DNA of 64,000 nucleotides from Dillenia suffruticosa (Eukaryota > Streptophyta > Magnoliopsida > Dilleniales > Dilleniaceae): NCBI GenBank assembly GCA_033439265.1, contig JAVTVX010000009.1, forward strand, positions 7,343,109 to 7,407,108, written 5' to 3'. A program made the translations under genes and the position numbers. This document shows positions 24,301-35,760 of this stretch, piece by piece (within the stretch, counting starts at the first letter, position 1; every line of letters begins with the position of its first letter). Under the pieces are notes generated by a model. The model made no database searches and was not told where the DNA came from. It saw nothing but the letters and a program-made list of their open reading frames with translations.

Positions 24301-24770
24301 CACAAGATCAAGTTTATCAAGTACCAAATGTTGTTCAACATTCTCATTCACAACAGAGTCAATAATGCTAACATGAAAAATGGATTCCGAATCATTTGGA
24401 TGTTGCATGGCATGAAAAATATCAAATGTAACAATCTCTCCATCAAATTCAAATGACAAGGTTCCTTTATCAACATCAATCTTAGTTTTTGCTGTTTTCA
24501 TAAAAGGCCTTCCAAGCAATATGAGAGCAGGGTTTGGTGAACAAGTATCATCCATGTCAATGATATAAAAATCAACTGGAAAAATTAATTCATTGACCTT
24601 GACTAAGACATCTTCAACAATTCCCTCAGGATATGATGTGGACCTATCAGCTAATTGTATGATCACATTAGTCTTCTTCAAAGGTCCTAAATTCAAGTAC
24701 CTAAAAACAGTTAAGGGCATAACATTGATTGATGCACCTAGGTCAAGCATTGCCTTTTCTATACTCTTAA
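21308..24770 (-). pseudogene. Athila A pol region: protease, RT, RNase H, integrase (fossil)
   Basis: The protease shows LDLGASINVMPL. The RT shows GWRMCIDFRKLN, DHFPLPFIDQMLERLAGK and FMDDFTVYG. RNase H shows [18 protein letters not shown] and [20 protein letters not shown]. Integrase has the HHCC zinc finger ([25 protein letters not shown]) and the catalytic core with [27 protein letters not shown] and [17 protein letters not shown]. No chromodomain follows, as expected for Athila. The region has a small number of breaks. Confidence 0.92.
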
Positions 24771-26626
24771 CCCCTACAATTATTGGTATGGTGAACATAC
24801 CAGGGTCCTTACACTTAGGGGGTAATTTTCTTTGGATGATGGCTGAAACATTCTCATTAACACAAATCTTATCATTGTCCCCTAGTTTTGTCTTCCTAGT
24901 GCATAGTTCTTTGAGAAATTTTGCATACCTTGGCACTTGTCGGATCGCATCCAAGAGCGGGATGTTGATTTCCACTTTTCGAAAAGTATCTAAGATTTCC
25001 TTATCCTCATTCTCTTTCTTCGATCTTGCTAACCTGCCAGGAAAAGGAGGTGGAATTACAACTCTAGTCTTAAAAGTATCGGTTTCTTCACTTACCTTTG
25101 TGGCCGATTCAGTCAATTTTGATGTTTTATTTTGTTCGACCTCTTTGTCTTCTTCAATTGTTGATGAGTTGTCCTGCATTTTTCCTTCATTCTTGACTGC
25201 CATAGCACTCACGTTTTCTCTCAGGTTGATTTCTACTTGAGAGGGTAGTTTCCCATTATTTTTCTCCATTCGATTTACGGTTGTTGCCAATTGCGACATC
25301 TGATTTTCCAAGTTTTTTATGCTGGTTCTTGTCTCTAGTTGAAATCGTTGGTTCTCCTGTTGCAACCGTTGGGTTTCCTGTTGAAACAATTGAGTGCTGT
25401 TAGCCAAACTTTTAACAATTTCTTCTATAGACATACCTTGATTTGAGGAGGGTTGATGCGATTGAAATTGTTGTCGATGTTGCTGTTGAAACCCTTGTTG
25501 TCGATTCCCATAACTAAAATTTGGATTATCCTTCCATCCAGGGTTGTAGGTGTTTGAATAGGGATCATACTTCCGTTGTGGTTGTCCCGGAAATCCTCCA
25601 ATTGCATTCATTTGTTCGCTGCACTCTTCTTGAAGAGTAGGACACATATCGGTTGGGTGTCCCATGTTCGAGCAAACACCACATGCTTTCACTTGTTGGC
25701 TTTGTCCTACAACCAACCTTTCCACAATCAAAGTTAGAGAATCTATTTTATGTTCGAGAGAAGAACTACTCACCTCATTGACCCTTTTTGGGGCCTCATG
25801 TCTCCCTCCGAATTGTTGGGCATTGGCTGCCATGTTTGAGATCAAGTTTCTCGCATCATCGGGTGTTATTCACCAATGCTCCTCCGCTCGCAGCATCGAT
25901 CATGTTCCGTTCCATTGGGGAAAGACCTTCATAGAAATATTGGATCAACAACTGCTCTGGAATTTGATGTTGAGGACAGCTAGCACATAGTTGTTTAAAT
26001 CTTTCCCAATATTCGTATAAGGTTTCCCTATTGTACTGCCTTATTACACAAATTTCCTTTCTAATAGTAGCTGCACGAGACGCTGGAAAAATTTTTTCTA
26101 AAAACATTCTCTCAAAGTCAGGCCAAGTAGTAATAGAGCCAGAAGGCAAATAAAAGGGCCAATCCTTGGCCTTATCTATCAAGGAAAAGGGAAAAACAAC
26201 AAGTTTAAGTTGTTCTTCGGTTACTCCCTGTGGTCTTATGGTGGAACAGACAATGTGAAACTCCTTAAGATATTTGTGAGGATCTTTCCCTACAAGACCA
26301 TGAAATTTAGGCAATAAATGAATCAGTCCAGATTTTAATTCGAATGGAGTTGTAATATTGGAAAAATTAATGCACAAACGTTGCTGATTAAACTCAGGGG
26401 TTGCCAACTCCCTAAAAGTCCGTTGAGCTGCCATGTTTGTTTCCTTGACCTCCTTCTCTTCAACGTCAACGTTTGAGTCTAAGAGTTGGTTGGCCAGATT
26501 GTTTCCTAGTGATGAACTTGCTATCTTCTTTGCTTCTTGAGTCTCCTTTTTCAGTTTTCGGGCTGTTTTCTCGATCTCTAGGTCAAACACAAGTTCACCT
26601 GTACGAGCAGAACGAGGCATATACAA
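24770..26626 (-). pseudogene. Athila A gag region (fossil)
   Basis: It starts near MPRSARTGELVFDLEIEKTA. It has the Athila gag core (FELKSGLIHLLPKFHGLVGK, PHKYLKEFHIVCSTIRPQGV, WERFKQLCASCPQHQIPEQL) and then a CCHC knuckle (CGVCSNMGHPTDMC). After the knuckle comes a Gln-rich stretch (QQGFQQQHRQQFQSHQ). Gag would build the particle. The region is broken. Confidence 0.9.
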
Positions 26627-26675
26627 AAAAAAAATGAAAGTAAAATTTTAAAAGAAATAAATCTATCAACACCGT

Positions 26676-26693
26676 TCCCCGGCAACGGCGCCA
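26676..26693 (-). other. Athila A primer-binding site (tRNA-Asp type)
   Basis: On the minus strand the site reads TGGCGCCGTTGCCGGGGA, which is the classical Athila primer site. It lies five bases inside the LTR. Confidence 0.92.
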
Positions 26694-26698
26694 AAATT

Positions 26699-28085
26699 TG
26701 GTGTGTCGTCAAACAACCAAAAATAAAATTACCTACTTCACTAAAGACGAGTCTAGGGTGAGCAGGGTCGAATCCACAGGGAATGGCGGATTTATCTCTT
26801 TCAAGGAAAATAAAATATGGGGGGGTTTTGATGAAATAATCTAAAATAACTAAGCAAACAAATCACTGAAAATTTACTAAAATAAAATGATGAGATAATA
26901 CCAATTAAAGAAAATGATGTCAATGAGAGAAAACCTAGCCAAAGGAGTTATTTCCGCCTTGATGTGTTTGATTGATCATCGATACAAAAATTACTCGATA
27001 TTATGCGAATAAATTGGTTATAGCCGCTAAGTACTACGAAACGACTAATCTCTCCTTACTTTTCCGGTAATCAAGATACCATCGTTAATTACTTCCCTAA
27101 TCGAAAGACAACCCAAGAGACCCTCGTTGGATTTAATGTTCCGACAGCATTACGATCTAGAGAGACCCAATTCTAATCAGTAAATTCCAACCTGGATTTA
27201 TTTAAATTAGATTACCTAATCTCTTGACATAAATCCTACCGCTTGCGAGGCCATAAAATTATGTCAATTACCACTCCATTAAAAACACACAAATCTTGCT
27301 ATTTTTAAATTGTAGTAGACTATTCTAAGGTTATTAAATATAGGTCTCTATTTAACAATTCCAAAACAATCATAAACACTAAGTATAGAGATTAAATAAA
27401 TACCCACAAAGATCAAGCAAATAAGATCATTTAGATCTCACAATCATCATTTATCAAGATTTCAATAATCTTTTGACTAGAAAAGAAATTTAAATGAAAA
27501 CATAATGAAAGAAAAACTCACAATGAAATAAATGTTGCTTCTAAGAAAAATAAAGAAAAGAACAAGGAATTCTCCTGGCTGAAGGCAGCAACCTGCTGTT
27601 TTTCTTCTCTTTTCCTGCTTTTGCACACCCTCAAAAGCCAATAATACAAAGCTTAAATACCTCCTCTAGTGGGTGTACGGATGGAACCTTAAAGGAATAG
27701 TAATTCCTACAATTTTAATTACTCCATAATATTCTCTAAAATTGAATGAAATATCCTAAAGAATAAAATTCTAAAAACTTCAAGTAAAATAAAATAATTA
27801 CAACGATTCAAAATTTCACATTCCTAAATATTAGGAATGAAAAATAAAATCTTCAAAAGTCTTGTATTTCTCCATGAATTCAGCGTGCTCACGTGCTAAT
27901 GAAGAGTCACTTCTTTCTGTTCTTTCATCCTTGCATAATTGCTCCAATTAAGTCTCTTTTTCTTCATATTTCTCCCCGCCTTTTGTCTGATTAATCTAGC
28001 ACATCAATCACCACAATTAGTGTAATATTTTTTCAAGATAATGCAAAAATCAACTACAAAGATTACACTTATTTTGTTCCTATCA
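26699..28085 (-). repeat. Full LTR of Athila A (5' side of the element)
   Basis: The LTR runs from TGATAGGAAC to ACACACCA on the minus strand, 1387 bp, ending five bases before the primer site. It starts and ends TG...CA. Right of it, Copia sequence resumes and leads to the Copia polypurine tract. Confidence 0.85.
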
Positions 28086-28108
28086 CGGATGAAAATGCTT
28101 TTGTGTAC

Positions 28109-28118
28109 AAGTGGGAGA
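28109..28118 (+). other. Copia polypurine tract
   Basis: AAGTGGGAGA directly precedes the TG of the right Copia LTR, as in many plant Copia elements. It marks plus-strand priming. Confidence 0.85.
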
Positions 28119-28556
28119 TGAAGGAATTAATGCCCACGTGGGACATCTTTCCATAGTTGGAAAATGAAATTTTTTCCACTTTCTATATGCACAAATGGTA
28201 ACTGATGGGATTTGAATTCCCTACCAAATGTGATGACGGAGGTATATGGAAACTAGGACAAACCCTAGGAAAAACAACCATTGCCAAAAAAATTGTGTAG
28301 AGATACGATTGAGAGAGAGGGAGAAAATTCTGTGAAGAGAATTTGTGTCACCGGATTTCGATTGCGGTGTTGTGGTGCTACGATGATAGTTCGAGTTTCG
28401 TGGTTATCATCCCGGCAACTAGGTCGTTTGATCGAGATTCGTGGTTTCCCAGATTTTTTGCGATCTACTCTTTGAGGTATGCCCGAAAACCCTAATCTTT
28501 TATGATTCCAAAAATTTCGCATGCTTCTGTATGTGTATGTGCATATAAATCCAACA
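28119..28556 (+). repeat. Right LTR of the Copia element
   Basis: 438 bp from TGAAGGAATTAATGCC to AATCCAACA, pairing along its full length with 11407-11845 at about 91% identity by eye. It is followed directly by the ACAAT duplication. Confidence 0.93.
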
Positions 28557-28561
28557 ACAAT
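28557..28561. repeat. 5-bp target-site duplication, right copy (ACAAT)
   Basis: Exact repeat of 11402-11406, immediately after the right Copia LTR. Confidence 0.93.
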
Positions 28562-28934
28562 ATAATAGGTTATTTATGGCCAGGGTTTAAAACCTCCTTG
28601 CAAATTTTCAAGGATAGAACCTTCGAGCTTATTTGGGAAAAGATCATCCCCCAGCAGCCGAACTAGGATTAGGTCCTTCAAGGACTTAGTTTATCAAGGT
28701 TGTTAAGGCCATGGAAAATAATTCTTTTATTATTGTTCTTGTAGAGATATCTAAACCGTAAAAAGTTTTTACTTAAATGTCTTTCTTGATGTCAGATCCA
28801 GTATTCGAACCAAATCTTTGTGGATGTGTAAAAAAAATAATTCTTTTACTACAACATGGATGACTCTCCACCTATTCTGGATTTGATTCTGGAGACTTAA
28901 TGGCAAATCAGAGTTTTTCCCAAAACTTATCTTT
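28562..28934. other. Non-coding spacer between the Copia element and Athila B
   Basis: No gene or repeat end is recognised in these 373 bases. They represent pre-insertion genomic DNA whose continuation is found after Athila B, from 38982. Confidence 0.6.
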
Positions 28935-28961
28935 GTATTTCATCTTTTTGGCTGATATTTT
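28935..28961. repeat. 27-bp target duplication of Athila B, left copy
   Basis: It begins GTATTTCATCTTTTTGGCTG and is repeated exactly at 38955-38981 directly after the other LTR. Three further T lie between this copy and the LTR start. Usual LTR-element duplications are 4-6 bp, so this is exceptional. Confidence 0.88.
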
Positions 28962-28964
28962 TTT

Positions 28965-30270
28965 TGGTCGGGTTGTCAAAGTTCTCAAATTAATACTGAT
29001 TTCCCCAATACAACAAACTATAGCAATAGTGGTTACCAGGTCGAATCCCAAGGGAACTATGTTAACTTAACTCCTTAGTAAATGCCAAAATAAAATAGGG
29101 GGTTTATAAAATAAATTCCTAAATAAAAAATTAAATAGCTAAAATTAAAAGACAAATCAAATATGCAAAAATACTAAAATTTGGAGAAAAAATTCAATAT
29201 GCTAAACATCCGATCCAAGGGTTCATATATTCGATTGTCTTATTAATCATTGGTTGAAAATATTATTTTTGCAATTCAAGCATTTAACCTTAGATCTATT
29301 AGGATAGCCATAATAAATCTTGTATTTTCCTAAAATAATTGACCAAACCCAACATCCAATCAAAACTTATCATTAATCGACTGGGCACGATAGCGTTCCA
29401 TATCAAATAATGACAGCATTAAGTTCTGTGAAAACAGTTAAACCAAAATACAAATAACCAGGATAGCCGTACAATTATTCGATTTTGTTTCATCGATTTC
29501 TTAGGTTAAAATGAATATTGGCAAACCACCCATAAACATATATAACCTATTTGCTACTCGTACCATTCATTCATGATAATTACGGATCACTGAAATCCTG
29601 GATGCAGTAGAAAAAATTGATATTGAATTAAATTGTCAGATTAACCAATACCAATCCTTCATAAAAATAAACCAAAAATCGACGAATACTTGAATTAAAT
29701 GTACAAGAAATTAAATAAAATACATAACCTCACAATTAAGAACAATCGATTAAAATTCTCTTTGAATCAGAATAAAAGAACTAGCCACTCATGGTGACCA
29801 TATTCTTGAGAATAAACAAAAAAAAGTGTTTTTCAAAGAAAAAAGAAAGAAAAAAAATAAAACCTAAACCTAAAAAGAGATTGATGAAGCCGCCACCTTT
29901 TTCTGTACAGAGTATTATGTTGTTTCATTGAGTGCAGCCTTTCATTTAAATAAGCAAAGCAGCCGGCCCCTTTTTGGAAAGAAAATATATGAATGTGCTC
30001 TTTCCTTCCAACCTCTTTGAGAGAATTAGTAACATGAGAGATTTAGTAGCATTTTCTTTCCTTTTAATCTTTCAAATCAATTAGGAATCTTCCCATTATA
30101 AACTTTACTCCCAATTAGCTCCAAAATTTCCTTGTTAAGCCCAATTTACTCCAAGTCCTCAATTTCAATTTCCTAAAAATAAAATTCAATAAAACCAACC
30201 ATTAGTGCATTAAACAATTCAAATTCAAACCATGATAACAATAATAAATTCAATAAATTGAATGTTATCA
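28965..30270 (-). repeat. LTR of Athila B (3' side of the element)
   Basis: 1306 bp, on the minus strand from TGATAACATTC to AACCCGACCA. It pairs along its whole length with 37649-38954. Confidence 0.94.
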
Positions 30271-30311
30271 AATTCCCCCATACCAAACCAATGTTTGTCC
30301 TCAAGCATTTA
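30271..30311 (-). other. Athila B polypurine tract with hairpin
   Basis: In element sense the hairpin ATGCTTG-AGGA-CAAACAT is followed by TTTGGTATGGGGGAATTT and then the LTR TG. One arm position is mismatched compared with Athila A. The purine run next to the LTR is the plus-strand primer. Confidence 0.8.
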
Positions 30312-32243
30312 CAATACCAATGCCATACAACCATTCTCCTCTTCACTCCTTCCCCTCCTTCATTTCATCATTCAACAATCTCAAGTAGCACACATTGAAA
30401 CATTGAAGCCAGAATCACAATCCAGAGAGCAAGTAATCATAGTTTGTATAACCTTAAAAGAAAATATAAGTATCCTAATAGACTCAACAATATCATCAGA
30501 ATTCAATGCAACAAGATCCGTTACCCTCATAAGGAGATCGCTCTATGCACTCAAGTGTTTAAAGGGAATTTATTGATAACTTTCAAAATCAAAGCATAGT
30601 ATGCTATTACCATAGGCTTGCTTATTAATCAAATCTCCACCACTGAATATATGAATTCAGTACAAAAATCCGGGAGTCTTTACATGGGTTGTAACTTGGC
30701 TTAAGTATGGATAGGATAAGAGGGGATATGATGTGTAAATGCATATCAAAGAAAACAAACGGACAATTACGAGACTATTTCCCACTATCAAGCCCATCCC
30801 ATTACATGGTGATACAATCAACCTAAAGAAAATTGACTAAACAAAACATTATCATTTTTCGATCAAATTTCTGAATACTTTTATCTTCTCTTTTGTTTTT
30901 TTTTTTGAAGAGAGAGAGAACAATCGAATATCAATCTCAAGGAAGAACATATAGTGCATATACAAATCTCATAAATCGAATGAATAAATTTCTAAAAGTA
31001 CTCCCCAATATAAAACTATCCCATTTCCCCTTTGCAAATACCCATCCATTCAACCCCTAACACATGTTTCTTTGATATGAGGACCAAAAAGAAGGTTAAA
31101 CACAAAAAGAAGGCTGTGTGTGTCAATTTGCGAGGTTATAAACAAAGAAAAAAAGGATAAAGGCTCAATTTGGCTCACTAGGGAATAAGTATTCACGGGA
31201 AGGTCTTTTAAGATAGATAAAGTGTTTAAACCTAATTGCCCCCATCATATTAATGCATGAATTCATGAATGTGGTCTTGAAAAGTATTGCAAAGCAAGTT
31301 CTAGAATAAACACACTATGATTGATGCACACACAAAAAAAATTAGAGCAAAAATGATAATATGCTCTCAAGGCTCAAATGCTCACAAAGTATGTAATATT
31401 GTATCGAATCTTGTACATTTGTATCTAATTCAATCATCAGAGTCAATTGAATGCTTAAAAGAATTTTTGTCCAAAATACAACTAATCATACTTATCTCTT
31501 TCATGAGTTCCAACTCAAATCCACAATGTATACTAACTCAATGATCATTTTCTGATGAAAATCAAAAGAGTATGGAATTGGAAGGAAAATAGAGAAATGA
31601 CATGGATTCAAGAATTCCTCCCCCACACCTAAATGCGGCATTGTCCTCAATGTATGCAAAGATAATATGCCTAAGCACAATGCAAAAATAAATCACCGCC
31701 AACACTATCCTAGCTCAGAGACTAGAAACAGAAAATGAAAACTTGATGCAATAAAAGAGATAAACCAATTAAAAAGTGAACTTAAAAATGAAGACAATGA
31801 AATGAAATGCTAAAATTGAAAACAATGAAGAAAAGAGAGAGAGAGAACTCCCCTAATCGCTGGTGCTTGCACGTTTGGATTTTTTTTACTGGAGTGTGGG
31901 TTGGTGACAAGGCAAACGGTCGACCCCGAAGCCCGTACTTGTGCTCTGCAATGCGTTTTTTTCCAATTGAGTAGAGTGAAATGCAGAAATTGTGGCCTGA
32001 AGATCGGAAGGAGTGTTTCTGTCCAAAATCTGAATATCACTCCATTTGTGACTTGGCTTGAGAAAAGTGCTGGACACATGCAAAAAATTAAGAGAAGGGA
32101 TAAATAACACTAATAAAAAATTTAAAATTGAAAAAATGAAATAACTAAAAATTTAATCAAACTCTTAAAAAAAAAACTTTGGGTTGCCTCCCAATAAGCG
32201 CAATTATTTAACGTCTTTATGCTCGACGGTCTTCATGTTTGAT
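30312..32243 (-). other. 3' untranslated region of Athila B, without ORF3
   Basis: About 1.9 kb lies between integrase and the polypurine tract, against 3.6 kb in Athila A. It shares blocks with the 3' region of A (for example 30625-30730) and a second hairpin cassette at 31618-31657. Short frames near 31810-32110 show no resemblance to ORF3. Confidence 0.7.
31618..31657 (-). other. Second hairpin plus G-run cassette in Athila B
   Basis: In element sense the hairpin CATTG-AGGA-CAATG (31639-31652) is followed by CCGCATTTAGGTGTGGGGGA. It lies about 1.34 kb upstream of the polypurine-tract copy, almost the same spacing as in Athila A. Confidence 0.75.
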
Positions 32244-35200
32244 TCAGCCAGAAGAATAATTTGGAGACATCAATGTAATGTCCAACATTGTAGAAATCTC
32301 CATCTCATCGTGAAATATCTTCAACCGATACCCATTCACCTTGAAAACTTTATTTGTGTCAAGACTTTTGATTTCCACTGCACCATGAGAAAACACATTA
32401 GTAACAACAAATGGACCAACCCATCGAGAACGCAACTTACCTGGCATGAGTTTGAGTCGAGAATTATATAGAAGCACTTTTTGCCCAATCTCAAATTGTT
32501 TCCTTAAGATCATACCATCGTGAAACAATTTAGTTTTCTCTTTATAAATCCTCGAGTTCTCATAGGCCTCCAATCTCAACTCTTCAAGTTCTTGTAGTTG
32601 CAGTTTTCTTGACTCACCGGCTTCATCCATCTTCACATTGGAACATTTAATTGCCCAATATGCCTTATGCTCAACTTCCACCGGTAAATGACAGGATTTC
32701 CCAAAAACTAACCTATAAGGAGACATCTCTATTGGCGTTTTGAAAGCTGTCCAGTACGCCCACAGTGCATCATCTAAACGTAAACTCCAATCCTTTCGAC
32801 CCGGGTTAACCGTCTTTTCTAAAATGGATTTAACTTCACGGTTGGAAACTTCGGCTTGTCCATTCGTCTGAGGGTGGTATGCTTTAGCGATCCGGTGATG
32901 TACGCCATATTTTTTCATCAATGCTTCAATTGCGCGATTGCAAAAATGGCTTCCTTGATCACTTATGATGGCTCTAGGGATCCCAAACCTGCTGAAAATG
33001 TTAATCTTGATAAAACCTACAACAGACTTAGAATCGTCAGTCCTGGTGGCTTTTGCTTCCACCCATTTCGATACATAATCAACAGCCAAAAGAATATAAG
33101 CATATCCACAAGACGAAGGAAATGGACCCATAAATTCAATACCCCATATATCAAATATTTCACAAACAAGAATGGGGTTTGGGGCATCTCGTTTTTATGA
33201 GACAAGGTTCCTGTCCTTTGACATCTATCACAGTTTTTACAAAACAAGTAAGCATCCTTAAACAAGGTCTCCCAATATAATTCACTATCTAAAACTTTCC
33301 TTGCGGTTCTCCGTGGTCCAAAATGTCCCCCACAAGCATAACTATGACAAAATGCTAAAATGGATCTATGTTCATTCTCTGGAACACATCTCCTAATTAT
33401 TTGGTCAGAATAAAATTTCCACAAATATGGCTCATCCCACACATAATATTTTGCCTCACATCGAATTTTATCCTTCATTGACTTACTAAGATCACTAAGC
33501 AAAATGTGTGTGACCAAATAATTCACAATATCTGCATACCAATGAATAATACATTTCAAGTGAAATAACTGCTCATCGGGAAAATTTTCAGAAATAGGTA
33601 ATGGATCTTCTTCATTCACTAACCTGCTTAGATGATCAGCTACCAAATTCTCAGCTCCACTTCAATCCTTGATGTTTAAATCAAATTCTTGCAACAGGAG
33701 AATCCACCGTATCAACCTAGGTTTCGATTCCTTTTTTGCCAATAGATATTTCAAAGCTGCATGATCAGAATACACAATTACTTTAGAACTAAGTAAATAG
33801 GATCTGAATTTATCTAAAGCAAAAACAATGGCTAAGAGCTCTTTTTCGGTGGTGGTGTAGTTGCATTGGGCAGCGTTCAATGTCCTTGAAGCGTAGTAAA
33901 TGACGTGACTCTTCTTATCAATCCGCTGACCAAGAATTGCTCCCACAGCAAAATTGCTTGCATCGCACATGATCTCAAAAGGTAAATTCCAATCAGGTGG
34001 TTGAATGATTGGTGCAGTAATTAACAGGTTTTTGAGCTTGTCGAAGGCTTCCTTGCAATTTTCTCCGAACTCGAAAGGTACATCTTTCTGAAGCAATTTG
34101 GATAATGGCAAGGCAATTTTTGAGAAGTCTTGAATAAACCTACGATAAAAACCTGCATGTCTAAGAAAACCACGTATTTCCCTAACATTTGTAGGGTAAG
34201 GTAAACTCTTGATCAAATCAACATTCGCCTTATCTACCTCAATACCCCTATGAGAAATCACATGCCCTAACACTATGCCTTCTTTCACCATGAAATGACA
34301 TTTTTCATAGTTCAAAACCAAATTCGTTTCCATGCATCTTTTCAAAATTTTGATCAAATGCCCTAAACAACTATCAAACGAGTCACCGTAAACAGTGAAA
34401 TCATCCATAAATACCTCAATGCAATTTTCAATATATTCAGAAAAAATGCTCAGCATGCACCTTTGGAATGTACCTGGGGCATTACATAGACCGAAAGACA
34501 TCCTTCTATAAGCAAATGTTCCAAATGGACATGTGAATGTAGTCTTTTTTTTATCTTTCTGTGCAATCACGATTTAATAATAACCTGAAAAACCATCAAG
34601 AAAACAAAAGAATGATTTTCCGGCTAATCTCTCTAACATTTGATCAATAAAGGGTAGAGGGAAGTGGACCTTTCGAGTAGCTAAATTGAGCTTTCTAAAA
34701 TCAATGATCATTCGCCAACCATTTTGCATTCGCATAGGTACCAACTCATTGTCTTGATTTCTTACCACTGTGATTCCTGTTTTCTTTGGTACCACATGAA
34801 TTGGGCTAACCCACTTGCTGTCAGAAATTGGATAAATTATGCCTTCATCCAAAAGTTTGAGAATCTCCTTCATCACCACTTCTTTCATGATTGGATTCAT
34901 CTTTCTTTGCGATTCCCTCATTGGCTTAGTGTCCTCTTCTAGAAGGATTCGATGCATGCAAATTGAGGGACTAATACCCTTTATATCGGCTAAAGTCCAA
35001 CCAATTGTTGTTTTGTGCTCTTTTAGAACTTGGAGTAGCCGATTTTCTTGTTCTTCCGTCAACTCTCTTGCTATGATCACGGGTAAGGTCTCTTCATCAC
35101 CTAAGTATACATATTTGAGATGATCCGGCAAAGTCTTCAATTCCAATGTTGGAGCCTGCAAAACGGAAGGTAACATTTTCTTGTAAGAAACAGGAAATGT

Positions 35201-35760
35201 GGTGCTCGAATTTAAAGACCTTGATTGTTGTTCCAATATTGATTCTGAAATTTCACAAGTTTCGGTCATCTCTTCTTTAGTGTTCAATTGCGTCTCCAAT
35301 TCAAAACTTGTGTCATTTTCTTCTTCAAAGATTTCCTGCACAATTGAATCAATGATATTAGCGGAACAAATCGAATGACACTCATTTGGGTATCTCATGG
35401 CCTCAAAAATATTGAATTTAACAATCTCACCGTCGAATTCGACAGAGAGTGTACCATCATCCACGTCTATTTTAGTTTTTACCGTTTTCATGAACGGTCT
35501 CCCCAATAGTAGCGGTGCTGAATTTGTAACGGTGTCGTCATCCATTTTTAAGATATAAAAATCTACTAGAAAAATTAACTCATTAACCCGCACCAAAACA
35601 TCTTCAACAATCCCTTCTGGATACACGACAGAACGGTCAGCTAATTGAATAATCACTTTAGTTTCCTTTAGGGGACCTAGATTTAGAGCAATATAAATAG
35701 AATATGGCATGACATTGATTGATGCTCCTAAATCTAGCATAGCACGTTCAAATTTCCTTA
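32244..35760 (-). pseudogene. Athila B pol region: protease, RT, RNase H, integrase (fossil)
   Basis: The protease shows LDLGASINVMPY. The RT shows NGWRMIIDFRKLN, HFPLPFIDQMLERLAGK and FMDDFTVYG. RNase H shows [18 protein letters not shown] and [20 protein letters not shown]. Integrase has [42 protein letters not shown] and [17 protein letters not shown]. No chromodomain is seen. The region has several breaks. Confidence 0.93.

Larger units (their letters stand above)
17364..28085 (-). mobile_element. Athila-type Ty3/gypsy retrotransposon A (fossil), nested in the Copia element
   Basis: Read on the minus strand: LTR (26699-28085), primer site, gag, protease, reverse transcriptase, RNase H, integrase without a chromodomain, a long env-position ORF, a 3' untranslated region, and a partial LTR copy (17366-17693). 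RT before integrase defines Ty3/gypsy. The tRNA-Asp-type primer site and ORF3 point to Athila. The LTR stretches that can be compared (328 bp) differ at about 14 sites (~4%), so it is younger than its Copia host. It is broken, with a handful of breaks, and its far LTR is partial. No clean target duplication is seen. Confidence 0.92.
11407..28556 (+). mobile_element. Ty1/copia LTR retrotransposon (fossil), interrupted by Athila A
   Basis: The element has paired LTRs (439 and 438 bp), a tRNA-iMet-type primer site, a long leader, gag, then integrase before reverse transcriptase and RNase H, and a polypurine tract. That domain order defines Ty1/copia. Without the nested element it would be about 6.4 kb. 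LTR copies differ at about 40 of 438 sites by eye, so it is several million years old under usual plant rates. It is broken, with more than five breaks in its coding region and a large insertion of another retroelement in its 3' untranslated part. The lineage within Copia (Tork/TAR-like by general look) is not certain. Confidence 0.93.

Noticed and set aside
24593-25240. 215-codon frame on the + strand
   Set aside because: Antisense shadow of the Athila A gag-pol region.
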